Assembly (NCBI RefSeq): GCF_000423345.1
Contig: NZ_AUHU01000008.1
Coordinates: 161,381 to 225,380 of the forward strand
Direction of reading: 5' to 3'
Origin: Marinimicrobium agarilyticum DSM 16975
GTDB lineage: Bacteria > Pseudomonadota > Gammaproteobacteria > Pseudomonadales > Cellvibrionaceae
Length of the DNA: 64,000 nt
Position numbers and translations under genes: made by a program. The notes beneath the pieces were generated by a model. It saw only the letters and a list, made by a program, of their open reading frames with translations, ran no database searches and had not been told where the DNA came from. Of the stretch, positions 1-8,139 are shown piece after piece. Every line of letters begins with the position of its first letter. The first letter of the stretch is position 1.

Positions 1-42
1 CCGAACCCGAACCCGAACCCGAACCCGAACCCGAACCCGAAC
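1..42. repeat. Hexanucleotide tandem repeat (CCGAAC)x7
   Basis: Seven uninterrupted copies of CCGAAC begin the window and probably continue to its left. Read in the frame of the protease that follows, they encode an alternating Glu-Pro linker. The unit is six bases, so gain or loss of copies changes linker length without shifting the frame. The true copy number is not visible because the window starts inside the repeat. Confidence 0.9.
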
Positions 43-1268
43 TAAGCCGCGATGTTGAGGAAACGGAATCGCCCGCAACGTCACCGGACGAACCGGAGGT
101 CGCCGAACCGGCGTCCACCCGCCCGGCGATCCAGCGCGGCGGCAGTTTGTTGGGGCGTTCACCGCCACCACCACCGCCCGTGCCGCCACCACCGACTGAT
201 CGCTCAGATGATGAGAGCGCCGACCCGGATTCGCTGCCTTACGAACCGGGCGAATTGTTGTTGGTCAGTGCCGATATGGCGGGTGCCCAGTCGGCGGCGC
301 GGCAACTTCAGCGCTATGAGTTGCGCATCAAATCCCGCCAGCGCCTCGATAACCTGGGGTTGGTGATCAGTGTGTTTCGCCTGCCTCCCGGTGCAAACAC
401 TCCGGCACTGGTGGCTCGCGTGCGCCAGGACCTTCCCGATCTGGACCTGGACACCAACCAACGCTACCAGTTGCTCAGTGACCGGCGTCGCTACGCACAG
501 CGGCTGATGGCGTGGCCGGAGTCGGCCGGCGTTTGCCGGGGAGCCTTCCGCATCGGCATGTTGGACACCGCCGTGAACGACCGGCATCCGGCGTTGGTGG
601 ACGCCAATCTGACACGTCGGGATTTTGTCCGCGGTGAGTCCGCCGAGCCCGTACACGGCACCGCCGTGGCCAGCTTGCTCGTGGGAACGGCCGAGTCGGA
701 AACGCCGGGGTTGTTGCCGGCCAGTGAGCTCTGGGCGGCGGAGGTTTTCCGGCAACGCGGCGATCACACCGACACCAGTACCGAGATTCTGTTGTCGGCG
801 CTGGACTGGTTGGTCAGCCAGCGGGTTCAGGCCATCAATCTCAGCTTGGGGGGGGAGCGCAACCGGGTGTTTGAGCTCGCGTTGGAGAATCTGCTTGAGA
901 AAGACATTGTGCTGTTGGCAGCCGCAGGCAATCAGGGGCCGGGTGCACCACCGAGTTACCCGGCCGCCCAGCGCGGGGTGATTGCCGTGACGGCGGTCGA
1001 TGCCGCCGAACGTCTGTACAGCGAAGCCAACCGGGGCGATTACGTTGATCTGGCCGCACCGGGCGTGGATGTCTGGGCCGCCAATGGCGGAAGCGCCGGC
1101 CGCTACCACACCGGCACTTCCTTTGCGGCGCCTCTGGTTACGGCGGCGTGGTTGCTTGCCGAGAAACAGGGTGTGGACCTGATGGCAACGGCCAAGGACC
1201 TGGGTGCTCAAGGGCGGGATGACGCCTTTGGTTGGGGCTTGGTGCAGGTTGGTGATTGGTGTCATTGA
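3..1268 (+). CDS. S8 (subtilisin-like) serine protease, 5' end outside the window
   Basis: C-terminal part of a subtilase. All four expected catalytic elements are in order: Asp in LDTAVN (codon 564-566), His in VHGTAVAS (654-656), oxyanion-hole Asn in AAAGNQGP (930-932) and nucleophile Ser in GTSFAAP (1119-1121). The reading frame is open through the left edge and carries an (Glu-Pro)n stretch, then acidic and Pro-rich linkers. The first possible start inside the window is a TTG at 147 within the linker, so the gene almost certainly begins upstream. The visible part is therefore a Pro/Glu linker, a short N-terminal domain of about 100 residues that could be a propeptide-like domain, and the complete catalytic domain. 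It is probably cell-envelope or secreted, but no signal peptide is visible here. Substrate is unknown. Confidence 0.9.
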   Translation, partial: EPEPEPEPEPEPELSRDVEETESPATSPDEPEVAEPASTRPAIQRGGSLLGRSPPPPPPVPPPPTDRSDDESADPDSLPYEPGELLLVSADMAGAQSAARQLQRYELRIKSRQRLDNLGLVISVFRLPPGANTPALVARVRQDLPDLDLDTNQRYQLLSDRRRYAQRLMAWPESAGVCRGAFRIGMLDTAVNDRHPALVDANLTRRDFVRGESAEPVHGTAVASLLVGTAESETPGLLPASELWAAEVFRQRGDHTDTSTEILLSALDWLVSQRVQAINLSLGGERNRVFELALENLLEKDIVLLAAAGNQGPGAPPSYPAAQRGVIAVTAVDAAERLYSEANRGDYVDLAAPGVDVWAANGGSAGRYHTGTSFAAPLVTAAWLLAEKQGVDLMATAKDLGAQGRDDAFGWGLVQVGDWCH

Positions 1269-1360
1269 AAAGACCTTTTCACGCAAAGAGGTAGGACGCT
1301 TTGATCGTAAGTCGCGTTCTATTGAGCCAAGGTTCAAAGGTTTCATTGGAGTTGGTTCAT

Positions 1361-1390
1361 AAAAAAAGCCGGCTGGGAACAGCCGGCTTA
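1361..1390 (-). terminator. Rho-independent terminator of the minus-strand lipoprotein
   Basis: AGCCGGCT (1367-1374) and AGCCGGCT (1381-1388) are self-complementary and form a GC-rich stem over a six-base loop. Read on the minus strand the stem is followed by a run of seven T (the A run at 1361-1367). It lies just after the stop codon of the lipoprotein gene ending at 1409. Confidence 0.85.
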
Positions 1391-1408
1391 AGCGGTAGGT
1401 TGATTGAC

Positions 1409-3460
1409 TTACTCGGGGCAGGCGGCACCACCGTTAGCATCTGCACACTGGAGCTCCAGCTCAACGTTCTGGCCCTGAGTGAAAGTCTCGTAGGGATCAA
1501 ACGCGTAGGTCATTGAGCCGTCGTCTCCGGTGGCCATGATCTGGACCCATTCGCCTTCGGCGGACATGCCCTCCGGAAAATCCAGGGTGACCGAGTCACC
1601 CAAGGCGACGGCCGGGAAGTTGCCGATCTCCAGGTAGCCCACTCGGTTGCCTTCCACGAACACTTCAATGTCACAGCTGCTGGCGGAGCTTTCCGGCCCG
1701 TTGATGCAAGAGAGGTTGATACTCTGCGCCGCCGCGCCCAGTACCGTTTCTTCGTCCAGAATTACCGAGACACTGCTAACCAGACCGGTTTCCATGGCGC
1801 CGGAGAGTTCAACGAATTGACCATTCTGGCTGTAAGCGCCGTTGGACTGAGCGGACCATTGGATCAAGGTGGCTTCCGCCGGAACGGTCAAAGTCTGAGT
1901 GTCCTGAATCGTGACATCACTGTCGGTAAACACGGTGCCGTCCGATAGGGTCGCGACCACATCAACAATGCAAGGGATGCTGGTTCCGGATTCGGCCAGG
2001 CACTGGACGTTCACTTCTTCGATCGGGGTGATTGCCAGTGACACGGTGACGTCCCCAGTGATTGTCGAGGTGGCCGTGCCGTCTGCCACGACTTGCTGAC
2101 CGTCAACGGTGATCGGGTAGGGCGTATCCGCGCTCCAGCTCAGCTGAGTGTTTTCATCCAGGTCGGGCCATCCGGTAACGATGGTTGCGCCCTCGGTCGG
2201 AACCGAATGTGTAACGGTTTGGGTACCGTCGGTGAGCGTGACCGAGCAACCCACCGAGGAGCCGTCAGGCAGTTCACAGCGCACGAGGTTTTCGCTGCTC
2301 GGCTCGCCCAGGTCGATGATGACATCCCCGGACATGTCCGTGGTTTTTTCGCCAATCAGGCCGAACTCGGAAACGGCGTACCAGTCGATGGTGGCGCTGT
2401 TGGGCATATTGATGATGGTGGCGCCGCCGGCGGGCAGTTGTCCTGCGCGCGTAAACACAGAGCCGTCGTCCAGTTGAACTTCGGCATTGATGCCACAGGG
2501 GACGGCACTGCTGTCGCCCAGCCGACACTCGACGTTAATGCTGCCGCCATTGTCGAACTTGAAGTCCCAGTTCCACGTGGAGAAATGGCTTACCTCGGCG
2601 TGGACCGCCAGCCCCACCGGCGAAGTGGCCGAGGCGACAACAGTGCCGGTGATGGTGTCGTCTTCTACCCACAAGCCCTGATCTTCGTCGAAGTGCCACA
2701 TGGGGATGGTGCTGCCGATTGAGAGCGCTTCATTGTTGATACTATCGACTGGCAAGTCCATTTGAATCTCGGCCGTCGCGCTGGGGGCAAGCTGCAGGTA
2801 CTCGCCCTCGGCGTTGTGTACATCCACCGTGATCATCCCGGCGCTGATCAGCTCCGCCGAGTCGCCTCCGGCGTCCAGGGCCTGGCCATTGCCGGGCATG
2901 GCGTTGAGTTCGTCACTGGTGATGTCCCAGGGGGTAATCTGTATGGTGGCTTCACCGGAGGCGAGCTCGCCATCGGGTGTGACGAAGGCATTGGCGGGGA
3001 AGGTGATCCGTGCGCCCAAATCGACGGTGCTCAGGGTCCGCGCCGCTTCAATGTCCTCCAGGCTCAGAGTTTGTTTGATGGGCGTCAGGCGAATTGACAT
3101 CACACTGTCGTCCTCGCCATCAACGTTCAACGTCTGGGGAATATACCCCTCGGCTTCCGCCCGCACCCGGTAAGAGTCCTGACTCTCGGGGCTGAATTGA
3201 ACCTGGCCGGAGGCGTCGGTCTGGGCGGTATTGTCCTCGCCCAGAGTCACGGTGACATCCGACAGCCGGGCGCCGTTATGGGTTTGCACCATAAAACTCA
3301 GGTCGATGATCTCCGGCGAGGGTTCGGATGGGTCGTTATCGTCCACCGGGTTGGTGGGTAGTGGGTTATTGCTTCCGCCACAGGCGAACAGACTGCCGGC
3401 CAACAGGGCGACGGATAAGGCCTTCAGGCCGCTTGGGGTTTTGGAGGGGAGCTGATTCAT
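1409..3460 (-). CDS. Large secreted lipoprotein with a carboxypeptidase-regulatory-like N-terminal domain
   Basis: A 683-residue protein starting at the ATG at 3460, which has an AGAGG ribosome site on the minus strand about eight bases upstream; an upstream in-frame start would put the signal peptide inside the protein and is unlikely. A lipobox (SLFACGG, Cys 27) predicts a lipid-anchored protein. Residues about 55-140 look like a carboxypeptidase-regulatory-type beta sandwich (VTVTLGEDNTAQTDASGQVQFSP). Residues about 150-320 contain a FPANAF...GEATIQITPWD segment resembling ZU5-like domains. The rest is a series of Ig-like segments, each with a short Cys-x(5-7)-Cys pair (for example CELPDGSSVGC), suggesting disulphide-stapled modules. 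No catalytic motif is visible. It may be an adhesin or surface scaffold; function is unknown. Confidence 0.8.
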   Translation of the reverse strand: MNQLPSKTPSGLKALSVALLAGSLFACGGSNNPLPTNPVDDNDPSEPSPEIIDLSFMVQTHNGARLSDVTVTLGEDNTAQTDASGQVQFSPESQDSYRVRAEAEGYIPQTLNVDGEDDSVMSIRLTPIKQTLSLEDIEAARTLSTVDLGARITFPANAFVTPDGELASGEATIQITPWDITSDELNAMPGNGQALDAGGDSAELISAGMITVDVHNAEGEYLQLAPSATAEIQMDLPVDSINNEALSIGSTIPMWHFDEDQGLWVEDDTITGTVVASATSPVGLAVHAEVSHFSTWNWDFKFDNGGSINVECRLGDSSAVPCGINAEVQLDDGSVFTRAGQLPAGGATIINMPNSATIDWYAVSEFGLIGEKTTDMSGDVIIDLGEPSSENLVRCELPDGSSVGCSVTLTDGTQTVTHSVPTEGATIVTGWPDLDENTQLSWSADTPYPITVDGQQVVADGTATSTITGDVTVSLAITPIEEVNVQCLAESGTSIPCIVDVVATLSDGTVFTDSDVTIQDTQTLTVPAEATLIQWSAQSNGAYSQNGQFVELSGAMETGLVSSVSVILDEETVLGAAAQSINLSCINGPESSASSCDIEVFVEGNRVGYLEIGNFPAVALGDSVTLDFPEGMSAEGEWVQIMATGDDGSMTYAFDPYETFTQGQNVELELQCADANGGAACPE

Positions 3461-3584
3461 AATAATTGCCTCTTCGGTGATGTGTGAGAACAGCATGTCC
3501 GATGAGGTAGTCGCCGCGAGTGCCAATCGGGTTCAAAGCGATAGTGAAAAAGGCAAATGCGCCCTGGTCTGGTTCCTGTTCCAC

Positions 3585-3596
3585 ATATGATCATAT
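3585..3596. promoter_or_regulatory. 12-bp perfect palindrome in divergent promoter region
   Basis: ATATGATCATAT is a perfect palindrome in the 227-base gap between the divergent lipoprotein (start 3460) and esterase (start 3688) genes. It could be an operator for a dimeric regulator. The regulator is unknown, and an AT-rich palindrome of this length can arise by chance. Confidence 0.3.
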
Positions 3597-3687
3597 AGAC
3601 TATAAGAAAGTGGTTTTTCCTCCTTGGCTTCTATGGCTACGCTGAGAGGGAGAGACAATTTTCGGAGAATCACCAGAGGTATAAGCA

Positions 3688-5619
3688 ATGAATAAGACCC
3701 CTTGGATCAGCGCTCTGGCGTTGTTGTGTGCCAGCGTCGCCGCCACGGCGGATGTGCGCCTGCCACGCCTGATTGACGACGGCATGGTGCTACAGCGCGA
3801 TACTCCCATTACGCTGTGGGGATGGGCCGACGCTGGAGAAGAAGTGAGCGTTCACTTTCTTGATAGGCGTCTGGGGACCACCGCCAACGACGAGGGTCGC
3901 TGGGAACTGACGCTCAAACAAGTGCCCGCCGGGGGGCCTCACGAGTTGGTGATTCGGGGAAACAATGAGATCCGGGTAAAGGACGTGCTGGTGGGGGACG
4001 TCTGGCTCGCTTCGGGTCAGTCCAATATGGAGCTCACTATGGCTCGTGTCCGGCCTCTGTATGAAGCCGAAATGGCCCAAGCCAACTACCCGAAGATTCG
4101 CTATTTCGAGGTGCCCGACCGCTTTGACTTTAACGCCCCCCAACAAACTCTGGACGGTGGCGAGTGGCAGACCGTCACCCCCGAGAGTCTGCCTGGGATA
4201 TCGGCCGTCAGCTACTTCTTTGCGCGGGATCTGCACCGGGAACTGGATGTGCCCGTGGGTGTGATCAATGCCGCGCTCGGCGGCTCGCCAGCGGAAGCCT
4301 GGTTGAGTGAAGAAGCACTGGAGGCCTTTCCTGCCCATCTGAAAGAAGCTCGGCGCTGGCGCGACGAGGACCTGATTGAAAAGACCCGGGCGGCCGATCA
4401 AGAGCGGGCAGCGGCCTGGTACAAACGCCGGGACGAACAGGACCCGGGCTACAAAAATGGCAAAGCCCTCTGGGCTCAACCGGATGTGGATGACAGCGAC
4501 TGGGAAACGGTCAATCTGCCGGGCTTCTGGGGAGACCCGGCAGAGGCCAACGGCGTCTGGTGGTTGCGCAGAACCATCGAAGTGCCTGAAAGCTGGGCCG
4601 GTAAGCCCGCCTTTTTGGAGTTGGGCCGGTTGGTGGATGCCGACGTGGCTTACCTCAATGGTGAACAGGTGGGGCAGACCGGTTACCAATACCCCCCGCG
4701 CTGGTATCCCCTCCCCGAGGGGCTACTCAAAGGTGGCGAAAATACGCTGGCGGTGCGGTTGACCAGCCAAAGTGGCCGACCGGGGTTTGTGGAAGACAAA
4801 CCCTACGAATTGAGCTGGAAGGACGAGACGATTGATCTGACTGGTGAATGGCGCGTCAAGCAGGGCGCTCAGTTGGAGAGCCTGGCCCCCCAGACCTTTA
4901 TCCGCTGGAAACCCATGGGCTTGTACAGCGCCATGATCGCGCCCTTGACCGATTATCCGGTGAAAGGGGTGATCTGGTACCAGGGCGAATCCAACGTTGG
5001 GCGTGCACAGGAGTACGCCGAGCTGTTCCCGGCGGTCATTGAAGACTGGCGCCATCAGTGGGATCAGCCCAAGCAACCCTTCCTGTTTGTGCAGCTGGCC
5101 AACTACCTGAAAGCGAAAGACGCCCCGGGTGATAGTGATTGGGCCCGACTGCGCGAAGCCCAGGATAAAGCGCTGGCATTGCCCGAAACCGGTATGGCGG
5201 TGGCCATCGACGTGGGCGAGTGGAACGATATTCACCCCCTGAACAAAGAGGCGGTCGGTTCGCGTCTGGCACTGGCCGCGCGGGCGGTGGCTTACGACGA
5301 GAAAGGTCTGGTGGCGTTCGGCCCGCGCTATCGGTCGCATCGGGTTAAAGACGAGCGAGTGATCATTCGCTTTGATTCGGTGGGGGATGGCCTTGAGTCC
5401 TGCAACGGCGAACCACTGGCGGAGTTTGCTATTGCGGGGGAAGAGGGCGAATTTGTCTGGGCCGATGCCCGAATCAAAGGCAAAACCGTGGTGGTCTCCA
5501 GTGACGCCATCGACAATCCGACGGCGGTTCGTTACGCCTGGGCCGACAATCCGGACGAGGCCAATCTCTGTAACGCCGAAGGGTTGCCCGCTGCCCCGTT
5601 CCGGACCGACCGGGATTAA
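3688..5619 (+). CDS. Sialate O-acetylesterase / SASA-family carbohydrate esterase
   Basis: A 643-residue exported protein with a signal peptide (LALLCASVAATA). The SASA esterase hallmark SGQSNMEL holds the nucleophile Ser at about residue 110. A second block WYQGESNVG (about 429-437) and DIHPLNK (about 516-522, likely the Asp-x-x-His catalytic dyad) complete the family pattern. Between the first two lies a jelly-roll insertion (residues about 265-380; WWLRRTIEVPESW, LEVGRLVDADVAYLNG-like) as in other members of this length. The family removes acetyl groups from sialic acids or from acetylated plant polysaccharides such as xylan or pectin. Given the pectin enzymes further along, an acetylated plant polysaccharide is more likely than sialic acid, but that is inference. 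It converges with the Lrp-type gene, with an eight-base gap. Confidence 0.88.
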   Translation: MNKTPWISALALLCASVAATADVRLPRLIDDGMVLQRDTPITLWGWADAGEEVSVHFLDRRLGTTANDEGRWELTLKQVPAGGPHELVIRGNNEIRVKDVLVGDVWLASGQSNMELTMARVRPLYEAEMAQANYPKIRYFEVPDRFDFNAPQQTLDGGEWQTVTPESLPGISAVSYFFARDLHRELDVPVGVINAALGGSPAEAWLSEEALEAFPAHLKEARRWRDEDLIEKTRAADQERAAAWYKRRDEQDPGYKNGKALWAQPDVDDSDWETVNLPGFWGDPAEANGVWWLRRTIEVPESWAGKPAFLELGRLVDADVAYLNGEQVGQTGYQYPPRWYPLPEGLLKGGENTLAVRLTSQSGRPGFVEDKPYELSWKDETIDLTGEWRVKQGAQLESLAPQTFIRWKPMGLYSAMIAPLTDYPVKGVIWYQGESNVGRAQEYAELFPAVIEDWRHQWDQPKQPFLFVQLANYLKAKDAPGDSDWARLREAQDKALALPETGMAVAIDVGEWNDIHPLNKEAVGSRLALAARAVAYDEKGLVAFGPRYRSHRVKDERVIIRFDSVGDGLESCNGEPLAEFAIAGEEGEFVWADARIKGKTVVVSSDAIDNPTAVRYAWADNPDEANLCNAEGLPAAPFRTDRD

Positions 5620-5627
5620 CGTGAGTA

Positions 5628-6098
5628 CTAACTGACCGGAAGAGCGGTGCTGTTAATAGGACTTTTCAGCACGAAGGAGGAGTGCACACCGCTCACCCCC
5701 TCAATCCGGGTCAGTTTCTGCAGCAGGAATTGCTGGTAGGCGTCCATATCCCGGACGATCACCTTCAGCAGATAGTCGGCCGACTGACCGGTAATCAAAT
5801 GACATTCCAGCACTTCCGGGTAGCCGGCAATGGTGTCTTCAAAGGCACTGAAGCGGTCCGGGGTGTGCTTGTCCATGCTGATTTCGATAAACGCCATCAG
5901 ATGCAGCCCGAGCTTTCGGGCATTGAGCAGCGCGACATAGCCATCGATCAACCCCGCTTCTTCCATCTGTTTGACCCGCCGCAAACAAGGGGAGGGCGAT
6001 AGGCTGATGGCTTCGGCCAGCTCCTGGTTGGTAATGCGGCCGCGCTTTTGCAGCGTTTCCAGGATTAAACGGTCGTAACGATCCAGTTCTTCTGTCAT
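5628..6098 (-). CDS. Lrp/AsnC family transcriptional regulator
   Basis: A 156-residue protein of typical Lrp length. The N-terminal helix-turn-helix (LDRYDRLILETLQKRGRITNQELAEAISLSPSPCLRRVKQMEEAGLI, residues about 5-50) is followed by a C-terminal ligand-binding/RAM domain (about 65-150). Lrp-type proteins form octamers or hexadecamers and respond to amino acids, often leucine. It is divergent from leuA, which encodes the first committed enzyme of leucine synthesis, so control of leuA by this protein is a reasonable inference. A 17-bp palindrome sits 33 bases upstream of its start. The upstream sequence has only a weak ribosome site. Confidence 0.93.
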   Translation of the reverse strand: MTEELDRYDRLILETLQKRGRITNQELAEAISLSPSPCLRRVKQMEEAGLIDGYVALLNARKLGLHLMAFIEISMDKHTPDRFSAFEDTIAGYPEVLECHLITGQSADYLLKVIVRDMDAYQQFLLQKLTRIEGVSGVHSSFVLKSPINSTALPVS

Positions 6099-6130
6099 GG
6101 CAGCAGAATATTCCTATTAAAAGGTAAATA

Positions 6131-6147
6131 TTGGAATATAATTCCAA
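6131..6147. promoter_or_regulatory. 17-bp perfect palindrome, candidate Lrp-type operator
   Basis: TTGGAATATAATTCCAA is two 7-base arms around ATA, embedded in AT-rich DNA between the divergent Lrp-type gene (start 6098) and leuA (start 6382). A second short palindrome GAATATTC lies at 6106-6113, between this site and the Lrp start. Position, AT-rich centre and dyad symmetry suit an autoregulatory Lrp/AsnC site. Binding is inferred only. Confidence 0.5.
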
Positions 6148-6218
6148 AACGAATGCCTGAAGCAACATCTTAGCAATTTATCATCGCGTTGTAAGCCATA
6201 TACTATCTCCATGCCTGA

Positions 6219-6295
6219 CAGAGGAGGAGCGGCGGGCCACAAGCCCGGCCCTCTGGACTCAGGGCATCGCCACAAGCGGTGCCCTGAGTCCAACG
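6219..6295 (+). promoter_or_regulatory. Structured leuA leader: two consecutive hairpins with identical CACAA loops
   Basis: Hairpin A: CAGAGG (6219-6224) pairs with CCTCTG (6250-6255), and inside it CGGGC (6233-6237) pairs with GCCCG (6243-6247) over loop CACAA. Hairpin B: GGACTCAGGGCA (6255-6266) pairs perfectly with TGCCCTGAGTCC (6280-6291); the stem continues through a T-G pair and CGC/GCG to a loop that is again CACAA (6271-6275). No U-tract follows, so this is not an ordinary terminator, and no Leu-rich leader peptide is visible. A cis-acting RNA that controls leuA is a reasonable guess. The alternative is one stable hairpin with a chance match in the other loop. Confidence 0.5.
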
Positions 6296-6381
6296 CCCGA
6301 CGCCTACCCGGCCGGGATCTTCCGCTCTCCCGTGGGCACGCCTGATACCCGTAAAACGCCTGAGCCCAATGGAGCCGAGCC

Positions 6382-8049
6382 ATGATTGCCGACCCGTCCA
6401 AAAAATACCGCCGCTTTGAGCCGATCCAGCTCCCGGACCGTCAATGGCCCAACAAGGTGCTGGATAAAGCCCCCATCTGGATGAGTACCGACCTGCGCGA
6501 CGGCAATCAGGCGCTGATCGACCCGATGAATGTCGACACCAAAATGAAAATGTTCAAAGCATTGGTGGCTATTGGCTTCAAGGAAATCGAAGTGGGCTTC
6601 CCGTCCGCTTCGGACACCGATTTCAACTTCGTCCGGCGTCTGATCGAAGAGGACCATATTCCCGGGGACGTCACCATCGAAGTGCTGACCCAGGCGCGGC
6701 AGGATCTGATCCAGCGCACGGTCGAATCACTGAAAGGCGCGCGCCGGGCCATCGTGCATATGTACAATCCTGTCGCACCGGCTTTTCGGCGGATCGTGTA
6801 CAAAACCGACAAGGCGGGCGTGAAAGAAATCGCTGAGCGCGGCACCCGTTGGGTTAAGGAAATGACCGAAGCCCAGCCGGAAACCGAATGGGTGTACCAG
6901 TACTCCCCGGAAGTGTTCTCCAGTACCGAAGTGGAGTTCGCCAAAGAGGTGTGCGACGCGGTCTCCGCCGTCTGGCAGCCCACGCCCGAGCGCAAGATGA
7001 TTTTCAACCTGCCGGCGACCGTGGAAATGTCCACGCCCAATACCTATGCCGACCAGATCGAATGGATGCACCGTAATCTGAACAATCGGGAAAGCGTCAT
7101 CCTGAGCGTGCATCCGCACAATGACCGGGGCACGGCGGTGGCGGCGGCTGAACTGTCGGTCATGGCGGGTGCCGATCGGGTAGAAGGCTGCCTGTTCGGA
7201 AACGGCGAACGCACAGGCAATGTGGATCTGGTGACCCTGGCCATGAACCTCTACTCTCAGGGCGTCGACCCCGAACTGGACTTCACGGATATCGACCAGG
7301 TCCGTCAGCTGGCGGAAGAGTGCACTCAGTTACCGGTGCATCCGCGTCACCCCTACGCCGGTGAGCTGGTCTTTACCGCCTTCTCCGGTTCGCACCAGGA
7401 CGCCATCAAAAAAGGTTTCGCGGTTCAGGACCCGAACGGTATTTGGGAAGTCCCCTATCTGCCCATCGATCCGGCTGACCTCAATCGCAGCTACGACGCG
7501 GTGGTACGGGTCAACAGCCAGTCCGGTAAAGGCGGCGTCAGCTTCCTGCTTCAGCAACAGGCCGGCTATGAACTGCCGCGCCGGTTGCAGATCGAGTTCA
7601 GTGCTGCCGTACAGAAAATCAGCGACGCCAGCAGCAAAGAGGTCAATAGCGGCGACATCTACAAGCTGTTTGATCAGGAATACCTGCAGGTCACTGCGCC
7701 CTATGGCTACGTCAGCAGTCGGGTCAGCGACGGGGAAGACGGCGTGGTGAAGACCCTGATTCTCGGCAAGTACCAAGGCAGCGAAGTCGAGTTGACCGGC
7801 TCCGGTAACGGGCCGATCGACGCCGCCGCCAAGGCCCTGGGGGAGCATGCCGGGCAGACCATCACCGTGGTGGACTACCACGAACACGGTCTGGGCGCCG
7901 GTTCTGACGTAGCCGCCGTCTGCTATGTGGAAGTCAAAGTGGGCGAGCACAAGCCCGTGTTCGGTGTCGGGCAGGACAAGAACATTGTCGCCGCCGCCAT
8001 CAAGGCCCTGATCAATGGGGTCAACCGGGATATTGCCCAGGCGCACTGA
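6382..8049 (+). CDS. leuA: 2-isopropylmalate synthase
   Basis: Condenses acetyl-CoA with 2-oxoisovalerate in the first committed step of leucine biosynthesis. The 555-residue length matches the long (LeuA type 2) proteobacterial form. Visible motifs are [16 protein letters not shown] (residues about 35-50; DRE-TIM HMGL-like barrel), [17 protein letters not shown] (metal-binding His pair, about 242-258) and [17 protein letters not shown] (about 273-289). The C-terminal allosteric LeuA dimer domain is present (about 430-550; [12 protein letters not shown]). The ATG at 6382 follows a GGAG at 6371-6374. It is divergent from an Lrp-type regulator and preceded by a structured leader of about 280 bases. 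Confidence 0.97.
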   Translation: MIADPSKKYRRFEPIQLPDRQWPNKVLDKAPIWMSTDLRDGNQALIDPMNVDTKMKMFKALVAIGFKEIEVGFPSASDTDFNFVRRLIEEDHIPGDVTIEVLTQARQDLIQRTVESLKGARRAIVHMYNPVAPAFRRIVYKTDKAGVKEIAERGTRWVKEMTEAQPETEWVYQYSPEVFSSTEVEFAKEVCDAVSAVWQPTPERKMIFNLPATVEMSTPNTYADQIEWMHRNLNNRESVILSVHPHNDRGTAVAAAELSVMAGADRVEGCLFGNGERTGNVDLVTLAMNLYSQGVDPELDFTDIDQVRQLAEECTQLPVHPRHPYAGELVFTAFSGSHQDAIKKGFAVQDPNGIWEVPYLPIDPADLNRSYDAVVRVNSQSGKGGVSFLLQQQAGYELPRRLQIEFSAAVQKISDASSKEVNSGDIYKLFDQEYLQVTAPYGYVSSRVSDGEDGVVKTLILGKYQGSEVELTGSGNGPIDAAAKALGEHAGQTITVVDYHEHGLGAGSDVAAVCYVEVKVGEHKPVFGVGQDKNIVAAAIKALINGVNRDIAQAH

Positions 8050-8061
8050 CCTTTCGTTGAA

Positions 8062-8096
8062 AAAAGCGTCAACCATCTGGGTAGGCGCTTTCTTTT
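8062..8096 (+). terminator. Probable leuA terminator
   Basis: AAAGCG (8063-8068) pairs with CGCTTT (8086-8091), with partial pairing inside, and is followed by TCTTTTC. It starts 13 bases after the leuA stop. Confidence 0.5.
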
Positions 8097-8139
8097 CACC
8101 TATACTTCGGTCATATGTGTTTCACTATTTGGCCTTCCG

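Noticed and set aside
204-1346. A 380-codon minus-strand open frame over the S8 protease
   Set aside because: Low-complexity shadow of the protease gene; the plus frame has all catalytic motifs in order.
3790-4689. A 299-codon minus-strand open frame inside the esterase gene
   Set aside because: Shadow frame with no family features; the plus strand encodes the esterase.
7330-8076. A 248-codon minus-strand open frame over the 3' end of leuA
   Set aside because: GC-rich antisense shadow; leuA is full length and matches its family.
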